This document shows, one piece after another, positions 28,328 to 32,773 of a stretch of 32,773 nucleotides of DNA. The stretch's first letter is position 1, and each line of letters begins with the position of its first letter. Made by a program: the position numbers and the translations under genes. The notes beneath the pieces are model-generated. The model was not told where the DNA came from. It was given only the letters and a program-made list of their open reading frames with translations, and searched no databases. The stretch spans positions 1-32,773 of the forward strand of contig JAOPYL010000325.1 in NCBI GenBank assembly GCA_025964625.1, given 5' to 3'. This DNA is from Actinoallomurus sp. (GTDB lineage Bacteria > Actinomycetota > Actinomycetes > Streptosporangiales > Streptosporangiaceae).

Positions 28328-29221
28328 GTGAACGACAGGAACGAGATCCGCGGTGCGATCCGCGAGTTCCTGACCTCCCGGCGGGCCAGGATAACTCCGG
28401 AGCGGGCGGGCCTGCCCGTCTACGGCGGCAACCGCCGAGTGTCGGGGCTACGGCGCGAAGAGGTCGCGCTGCTGGCCGGCATCAGCGTCGAGTACTACAC
28501 CCGGCTCGAACGTGGGACCGCCACGGGGGTCTCAGAGAGCGTCCTCGAGGGCATCGCCCGCGCGCTCCAGCTCAACGAGGCCGAACGCGCACACCTCACG
28601 GACCTCGTCCGCACCGCCAACACGACCCGCCCCATAAGGCGCCGCCCGACCCCACAGCGGGTCCGTCCGGCCGTTCAACGCATTCTCGACTCGATGACCG
28701 GAACACCGGCGTTCGTCCTCAACGGACGGCTCGACATCCTCGCCGCCAACCAGCTCGGGTATGCCCTGTACTCCCCGATGTACGCCGATCCGGTCCGCCC
28801 GGCCAACCATGCCCGGTTCATCTTCCTCGACCGCCGCTCGACCGAGTTCTGGTCCCACTGGGACAAGGCCGCAGGCGACACCGTGGCGCTCCTGCGCGCC
28901 GAAGCCGGGCGCGACCCCTACGACCGCGGGCTCTCCGACCTGGTCGGCGAACTCTCCACGCGCAGCGAGGAGTTCCGGGTCCGCTGGGCCACACACGACG
29001 TCCGCATCCACGACACCGGGGTGAAGCGGATCCACCACCCACTCGTCGGTGATCTCACCCTGCCCTTTGAGTCCCTCCAACTCGCCGCTGACACCGGCCA
29101 GACCCTTCTCACCTATACCGCGGAACCGAACTCGCCCTCAGATGAGGCGCTCAACCTCCTCGCCAGCTGGACCACGACGCGGCACCCCGGGTCACCCGCC
29201 CAGACCGAGGACAACGTCTGA
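28328..29221 (+). CDS. MmyB-like XRE family transcriptional regulator
   Basis: This 297-residue regulator has an N-terminal HTH_XRE domain (RRVSGLRREEVALLAGISVE, then YYTRLERGTATGVSESVL). The C-terminal MmyB-like ligand-binding PAS-type domain contains ILAANQLGYALYSPMYAD, FLDRRSTEFWSHWDKAA and HHPLVGDLTLPFESLQL. MmyB binds fatty-acid-like ligands, and the group often controls a divergent oxidoreductase. The GTG at 28328 starts VNDRNEIRGAIREFL with no Shine-Dalgarno and a TAGCGT about 10 bases upstream, so the mRNA may be leaderless. The alcohol dehydrogenase lies divergently beyond the pseudogene copy, and a cupin gene follows 46 bases after the stop. Confidence 0.92.
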   Translation: MNDRNEIRGAIREFLTSRRARITPERAGLPVYGGNRRVSGLRREEVALLAGISVEYYTRLERGTATGVSESVLEGIARALQLNEAERAHLTDLVRTANTTRPIRRRPTPQRVRPAVQRILDSMTGTPAFVLNGRLDILAANQLGYALYSPMYADPVRPANHARFIFLDRRSTEFWSHWDKAAGDTVALLRAEAGRDPYDRGLSDLVGELSTRSEEFRVRWATHDVRIHDTGVKRIHHPLVGDLTLPFESLQLAADTGQTLLTYTAEPNSPSDEALNLLASWTTTRHPGSPAQTEDNV

Positions 29222-29267
29222 GCTGCGACAACGCGCAGCAACGACACCTATCACCAAGGAGACACCT

Positions 29268-29663
29268 GTGGAAATCCTGCCCAAGCATCCGTCCGTCAAA
29301 GGACCGGCCGAGATGTTCACCGGCGACGTCTACTTCGACGTGATCGCCAAGGGCGAGGAACCCTCGCGAATGCGGGTCAACACCGTCCGCTTCGCTCCCT
29401 GTGCCCGCACCGCCTGGCACAGCCACGCCGTCGGACAGACCCTGCACGTCACCGAAGGCGTCGGCCTGATCCAGTCCCGCGGCGGCGAGATCACCGAGAT
29501 CCGTCCCGGCGAGACCATCTACACCCCGCCCGGCGAGTGGCACTGGCACGGAGCCGCCCCGGACCACTTCATGACCCACATCGCCATGTGGGAAGCCCCC
29601 GACTCCGGCCCCGAGTCCGAGTGGGGCGACCTCGTCACCGACGAGGAGTACAACAACCGCTGA
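29268..29663 (+). CDS. Small cupin protein (hydroxynitrile-lyase-like RmlC cupin)
   Basis: This 131-residue single-domain cupin has metal ligands in TAWHSHAVGQTLHVTEGVG (His, His, Gln) and PPGEWHWHGAA (His). The full pattern, including KGPAEMFTGDVYFD at the start and the ending VTDEEYNNR, resembles the Mn-cupin (R)-selective hydroxynitrile lyases of bacteria. Many members have no known reaction. The GTG at 29268 has AAGGAGA at the proper distance; the frame upstream runs inside the regulator gene. It is probably co-transcribed with the XRE regulator and ends at a strong hairpin. Confidence 0.85.
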   Translation: MEILPKHPSVKGPAEMFTGDVYFDVIAKGEEPSRMRVNTVRFAPCARTAWHSHAVGQTLHVTEGVGLIQSRGGEITEIRPGETIYTPPGEWHWHGAAPDHFMTHIAMWEAPDSGPESEWGDLVTDEEYNNR

Positions 29664-29680
29664 CCCCACCGCAGCAGCGT

Positions 29681-29711
29681 GAGGCCCCGGAGCATCCCAC
29701 CCCGGGGCCTC
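29681..29711 (+). terminator. Hairpin terminator after the cupin gene
   Basis: A perfect 10-bp stem GAGGCCCCGG / CCGGGGCCTC with an 11-base loop lies 17 bases after the cupin stop. Confidence 0.75.
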
Positions 29712-29775
29712 GCCGCCCGCAGGGGAGCATCCAGGTTCGAGGCCCGAACAGTTCCCGGCACCGGCACAGCGTCCA

Positions 29776-30059
29776 GCCGCGACACCCAGATCCTGGTTCA
29801 CATCCGGCGGATCCACGACAAGAGTCTGGGCACCTACGGGGCCTACCGCCTCTACAAGCAGCTGCGCCGCGAAGGACATCAGGTCGCACGCTGCACCGTC
29901 GAGCGGCTCATGCCCACCCACGACTTCCAGGGCGTCATCCGGGCTCATAAACGCACGACCACTATCTCGGATCCGGCCGCGTCCCGGCCCGCTGACCTGG
30001 TCAACCGGCGGTTCACCGCCGACCGGCCCGATGCCGCGCGGGTCGCCGACATCACCTCA
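29776..30059 (+). pseudogene. Truncated IS3-family transposase (OrfB fragment)
   Basis: The frame reads RDTQILVHIRRIHDKSLGTY, GAYRLYKQLRREGHQVARCT, VERLMPTHDFQGVIRAHKRT and, later, ADLVNRRFTADRPDAARVAD with IT. These are the HTH_21 region and the beginning of the rve integrase core of IS3-group OrfB, up to and including the first catalytic Asp. The start of OrfB, all of OrfA and the rest of the DDE core are missing. After 30059 the frame stays open but is no longer transposase-like. The product cannot be active. Confidence 0.8.
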
Positions 30060-30163
30060 TGGGAGAGCCACAGGGTCGATCGGGGATATGCCGCCCACCG
30101 AATAAGAGAACCTGTGCCACGGTGTGATCAACACCCCGACCGCCGCATAAACCATGTAACCCG

Positions 30164-30189
30164 GCCTCTACGAAACCCGGGGCGGCTCA
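30164..30189 (+). repeat. IS3-type right terminal inverted repeat
   Basis: Read inward on the minus strand it begins TGAGCCGCCCCGGGTTTCGT, matching the TGAACCGCCCCGG type of actinobacterial IS3 ends. No partner was seen. Confidence 0.55.
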
Positions 30190-30258
30190 ATGTATCGGCG
30201 CGGGGGCGTCGTGGTGCACGCACTCGTCAGGGTAGAACGCGAACGCGTCCCTGTCTGG

Positions 30259-31335
30259 TCATGCGCGATCCTTCGCTTCGGTCAGCGCCTGCTCGTACTC
30301 CCGGACCCATTCGGCCCCACGCTGGTCCGCTGGCATCCCGTCCAAGCCTTCACCGAGCATGTCGGCGGCATCCCCGTACTCACCGATCCCGGCTTGCACT
30401 AGGCCGATGTTCAGCCGGAAGAACGGTTCGGTGTACCAGTACACGGCCGCCGGCGGCTCTCCGGCGTCCTGTGCGAGGTCCGCGGCGTCGTCGAGCATCC
30501 GCCGTACCTGTTCCCGCTCGCCAATCGCCGCGTACCCCTGCGCGGCCTGCAGCGTGTCGAAGGTCTTCTGTGTCTGGTGCACGCCGGATGTGGCCAGCGC
30601 CGCAGACGCCGCACGGATCACTGCCCGCGGCCGGCCCTGCTGCCGCGCCACATAGCCGCGGAACGACGTGGCGAGCGCGGCACCGGTGCCGTAGTCGACG
30701 TCATCGGCGAGGTCTTCGGCAAGATCGAACAACGCTAGAGCGCGGCCATCTTGTCGTGTCGCCGCGTGCAACCATCCGGCGAACGTCGCCCACTCTGACA
30801 CGACCCGCCCCAACTCGTCACGGTGCCGCCCTGACGCTTCCCGCAGCACCCCCGTTATGCCGTGTGTTTGTGCCGTGACGGGCTCGAGCAGCGCGGCCGG
30901 GCCGATGGCATCCTCAAGTCTCCGTTGACCCGCCAGGATCGCCGAGAGCGCGCCCACCGTACCCGCGTCCTCACGGGACGGCCGGTGCGTAGCGAGTGTG
31001 AGACGTTCCTCGTCATCCGGGGTGACCCATCGGTTCAGATCGGCCCCGGGAACGCGCCACAGAACCGCTGAGACGTCCCGCTCATCGGCGAAGAGGATTT
31101 CCTCGTCGATGCTGAACACGGCGGCGTACAACATGCGGTAGCGCGGCCCTGGGACATGCTCACAGGCTTCGTAGCCGCGGATCATCCGACGGAGGTCCTG
31201 AAGCTTGGGCAGTCGATGGCGGTCGCGCCCGCTGGCGTGATCCCGGAACGCCTCTGCGAGCGCGTCAACGGTCATGCGCCGCGCCTTGCGTTCGGAACGC
31301 AGGCGAGCGCCAATGCGGGTCGTGTCGGCGGACAT
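30259..31335 (-). CDS. HTH-domain regulator with TPR-like C-terminal region
   Basis: This 358-residue protein of a type abundant in Streptomyces relatives has an N-terminal helix-turn-helix (RIGARLRSERKARRMTVDAL) interrupted by a charged insert (RDRHRLPKLQDLRRMIRGYE), then YRMLYAAVFSIDEEILF. A long alpha-helical, alanine-rich region with TPR-like repeats follows (ALFDLAEDLADDVDYGTGAA, LQAAQGYAAIGEREQVRRML, INIGLVQAGIGEYGDAAD-like). The ATG at 31335 has AGAGGTG upstream at good distance; the open frame before it is not coding. It diverges from a small unknown gene and may control the adjoining radical SAM remnant's former cluster. Ligand and targets unknown. Confidence 0.8.
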   Translation of the reverse strand: MSADTTRIGARLRSERKARRMTVDALAEAFRDHASGRDRHRLPKLQDLRRMIRGYEACEHVPGPRYRMLYAAVFSIDEEILFADERDVSAVLWRVPGADLNRWVTPDDEERLTLATHRPSREDAGTVGALSAILAGQRRLEDAIGPAALLEPVTAQTHGITGVLREASGRHRDELGRVVSEWATFAGWLHAATRQDGRALALFDLAEDLADDVDYGTGAALATSFRGYVARQQGRPRAVIRAASAALATSGVHQTQKTFDTLQAAQGYAAIGEREQVRRMLDDAADLAQDAGEPPAAVYWYTEPFFRLNIGLVQAGIGEYGDAADMLGEGLDGMPADQRGAEWVREYEQALTEAKDRA

Positions 31336-31476
31336 GTGCGTGCACCTCTGCCGTGATGACCACGGATACGAGGGGGCGCATCCGTGCCTATCCCTCAGTA
31401 TCACCGTGACGCGGCAAATCCCGCAGGTCTTCACTGGCCGTAGCCGAATTGTCAGGACGCCGGGAGGCGACGAAAG

Positions 31477-31830
31477 GTGCACGCGCAACCAGAGAACCCA
31501 GCGCAGCCGGCCGAGACTGCCAAGGACTTAATGGTCCGACTCATGCCGCTGCTCATGCGGCAGGGCCTGCGGGTCGTCGCCCAGCGGAACGGCTTCGTAG
31601 AGGTCCGCAACCCGAGCGGCAACCGGACCACGGACCCCCTCGGCCGGGTGCTGAACCCGGGCATGAAGCAGAGCATCGCGCTCGGCGACCGCGACGGCGT
31701 CTTGTGGTGGCACTGGGTGTGGTCCGGGGTGACCCGCGATGCGCCCCCGGAGTACGAGGCGATGTGTCCCGCAGACGACCTCGACGAGGTGGCGCGGCAG
31801 CTCGCCAATGTTCTAGCGGTCGGTACCTGA
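31477..31830 (+). CDS. Small hypothetical protein
   Basis: This 117-residue protein of unknown function starts at a GTG with GGAGG about 11 bases upstream. It has a short polar N-terminus (HAQPENPAQPAETAKD), then a compact mixed domain with GFVEVRNPSGNRTTDPLGRV, RDGVLWWHWVWSG and DDLDEVARQLANVLAVG. No signal peptide, membrane helix or catalytic motif is seen. Small proteins like this often sit between an HTH/TPR regulator and other accessory genes in actinomycetes. The divergent arrangement with the regulator suggests shared control. I do not recognise a named family. Confidence 0.65.
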   Translation: MHAQPENPAQPAETAKDLMVRLMPLLMRQGLRVVAQRNGFVEVRNPSGNRTTDPLGRVLNPGMKQSIALGDRDGVLWWHWVWSGVTRDAPPEYEAMCPADDLDEVARQLANVLAVGT

Positions 31831-31843
31831 AGACGTGGGCGCG

Positions 31844-31880
31844 CTGTCCGGTACAGACTGGGGAAGAGCCGGCCGGACAG
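31844..31880 (+). terminator. Inverted repeat after the small hypothetical gene
   Basis: CTGTCCGG (31844-31851) pairs with CCGGACAG (31873-31880) across a 21-base loop, 13 bases after the stop. The long loop makes it a weak candidate. Confidence 0.35.
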
Positions 31881-31988
31881 TGCGCTCGCCCAGACTCGGC
31901 GCAGCCGTTCTATGTCCCCCAGGCAACCCGCTGCGCGGGCTATACGGGGCCACCGGCGAGCACAGGACGACGGTCGCGGCGCTGGCAA

Positions 31989-32023
31989 GGGGGTGCCGGA
32001 TAGGAGAGACCGGCGCCCCCTTT
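31989..32023 (+). terminator. Hairpin with T-run upstream of the radical SAM remnant
   Basis: GGGGGTGCCGG pairs with CCGGCGCCCCC (11 bp, one G-T pair) around a 10-base loop and is followed by TTT. It is 54 bases before the radical SAM start. It could end transcription from the left or act as an attenuator for the radical SAM gene. Confidence 0.6.
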
Positions 32024-32076
32024 GGGGCTGTCGGGAACCCCCGCCTTCACACCCCATCGACATGGGAGAGACGCTC

Positions 32077-32163
32077 ATGACCACCACGACGACAGAACTG
32101 TCCCCGGTCACGTTCCTCGAACTCGAGATCACCGGCCGCTGCCAACTGGACTGCGTTCATTAG
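32077..32163 (+). pseudogene. N-terminal fragment of a radical SAM protein
   Basis: The ATG at 32077 (GGGAGAG 6 bases upstream; in-frame ATG at 32062 also possible) opens 28 codons ending TFLELEITGRCQLDCVH and then TAG. This is the start of a radical SAM domain: the iron-sulfur motif is C-x3-C-x2-C, and the frame breaks after the second Cys and the His that precedes the third. Proteins of this kind (LEITGRCQLxCVHCY) are SPASM-type peptide maturases or similar. The rest of the gene is not in the remaining 610 bases on either strand, so an insertion or deletion junction lies at about 32160. Confidence 0.7.
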
Positions 32164-32374
32164 GCAAGTCAGTTGTCGGGATCGTTGTTGTCGAGTTCGG
32201 CTGCTGAGATAAATGAGCCCGTTGAGCGCATCGATTAGGCCCGGATCGTCAGGGGTGCCTGGCACCCTGTCGGTCATGGTCATCTATGACATCGCAGCTC
32301 TGCTGTCGCGGTTCGACATGCGTGTTGAGACCGAGACGGCGCTGACGGGGAAGCTGAGCAGTCTCCTTGGTGAG
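32164..32374. other. Unassigned lower-GC stretch with a palindrome
   Basis: No convincing gene. It holds an interrupted palindrome GGGTGCC-T-GGCACCC at 32253-32267. A minus-strand 20-codon frame at 32169-32231 encodes MRSTGSFISAAELDNNDPDN. A plus-strand frame begins near 32276 (MVIYDIAALLSRFDMRVETE) but runs into the next candidate gene on the other strand. Base composition is clearly less GC-rich than the rest of the window. Confidence 0.3.
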
Positions 32375-32644
32375 TCACTGCTGCTTAACCGCGCCGATCG
32401 TTTTGAACCTTGGCCTGAGTACTGCGGCCGCTTGATCCGTAGAAGAATCACGAACGTCCATAGCCGTCCACGCCGGTCCGTGCGCCCTGTTCAGAGCCGT
32501 ATCGCGCTGCCGCTCAGTCCGCGGATGTCCATGCTCGTCCAGGATTGCTGTTAGCAGTGCCGTTAGCAGTCTCGTTCGGTAAAGATCAGCGTTCGGCGGT
32601 GGGTGGTATGTGACGACGTCGAAGGCGTCTCCGGGCGTCAACAA
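32375..32644 (-). CDS. Small hypothetical protein (uncertain)
   Basis: This 89-codon frame starts at TTG and reads LTPGDAFDVVTYHPPPNADL, YRTRLLTALLTAILDEHGHP and so on to FKTIGAVKQQ. The repeat RLLTALLTAIL comes from two copies of GTTAGCAGT at 32550 and 32562. GGGAG directly precedes the start but is too close. Third-position GC is lower than in the other genes. It may be a real accessory gene, a remnant, or chance. Confidence 0.3.
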   Translation of the reverse strand: MLTPGDAFDVVTYHPPPNADLYRTRLLTALLTAILDEHGHPRTERQRDTALNRAHGPAWTAMDVRDSSTDQAAAVLRPRFKTIGAVKQQ

Positions 32645-32773
32645 CTCCCATCATCCCAGGTCGCAAAGCACCTCACCCTCATTCACGGCGTTCGAGACAG
32701 ATTCAGCTCCGTGAATCCAGGCTGAGGACCTTTGCCCGGTCGCCTTCAAGGGCAATAATGGCGACGCAAGGTC
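32645..32773. other. Right edge, nothing recognised
   Basis: No coding frame, tRNA or repeat could be supported. Short inverted pieces such as TTCACGG (32682) and CCGTGAA (32709) flank a 20-base centre and may belong to the end of something outside the window. Confidence 0.25.

Larger units (their letters stand above)
29776..30189 (+). mobile_element. Decayed IS3-family insertion sequence (left end lost)
   Basis: The transposase fragment is followed at 30164-30189 by GCCTCTACGAAACCCGGGGC and GGCTCA, a typical IS3-type right terminal repeat ending in CA. A short ENLCHGVINTPTAA-like stretch (30106-30150) before it may be the old OrfB tail. No matching left terminal repeat was found between the cupin terminator and 29776. 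The stretch 29712-29775 holds nothing recognisable, and 30190-30258 is plain intergenic sequence. Confidence 0.65.

Overview
The window is very GC-rich DNA with the codon use, gene families and weak promoters of a filamentous actinomycete (Actinomycetota). A Streptosporangiales/Actinomadura-like host is my guess; the sequence does not fix the family. It reads as chromosome with a small decayed accessory patch at the right end.

1-8.1 kb: a YczE-type membrane protein (cut by the window edge) diverges from a MocR-type regulator. Next come an M20 peptidase, a COG3375-type GNAT, an N-acylamino-acid racemase of the OSBS/NSAR enolase group, an ion-transporter-superfamily permease and an N-acyl-D-amino-acid deacylase. 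Peptidase + GNAT + racemase is the enzyme set known from Geobacillus for irreversible D- to L-amino-acid conversion by N-succinylation, racemisation and L-specific deacylation. The deacylase and permease look like an entry branch for N-acyl-D-amino acids.

8.2-10.2 kb: an epoxide-hydrolase-like alpha/beta hydrolase with a palindrome over its start codon, and a two-cupin gentisate-dioxygenase-like protein.

10.4-21.8 kb: a selenium/formate region. fdhD diverges from a three-gene formate dehydrogenase operon. The catalytic subunit has an in-frame TGA at 11967 that must be read as selenocysteine: the same frame continues with conserved FDH sequence, and a bacterial SECIS hairpin with a GGUCU apical loop begins its loop 18 nt after the TGA. 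selD (18.1-19.0 kb) and a tRNA-Sec with UCA anticodon (21676-21771) lie in the same window; selA and selB do not. Among them are a POT peptide transporter, a thiamine-binding DUF77 protein, a fatty-acyl-CoA ligase and a YidC C-terminal fragment directly before the tRNA.

22.0-26.8 kb: a Sir2 deacylase, then cobalamin-dependent methionine synthase (metH) behind an S-adenosylhomocysteine (SAH) riboswitch. Its P1 stem and an anti-Shine-Dalgarno hairpin compete for the same CCTC, which predicts an ON switch.

26.9-29.7 kb: a zinc alcohol dehydrogenase, an MmyB-like XRE regulator preceded by an internally deleted copy of a relative, and a small cupin.

29.7-32.8 kb: a decayed zone with an IS3-type transposase remnant and its right end, an HTH/TPR-like regulator, a small unknown protein, a radical SAM gene cut off inside its iron-sulfur motif, and unassigned lower-GC sequence to the edge.
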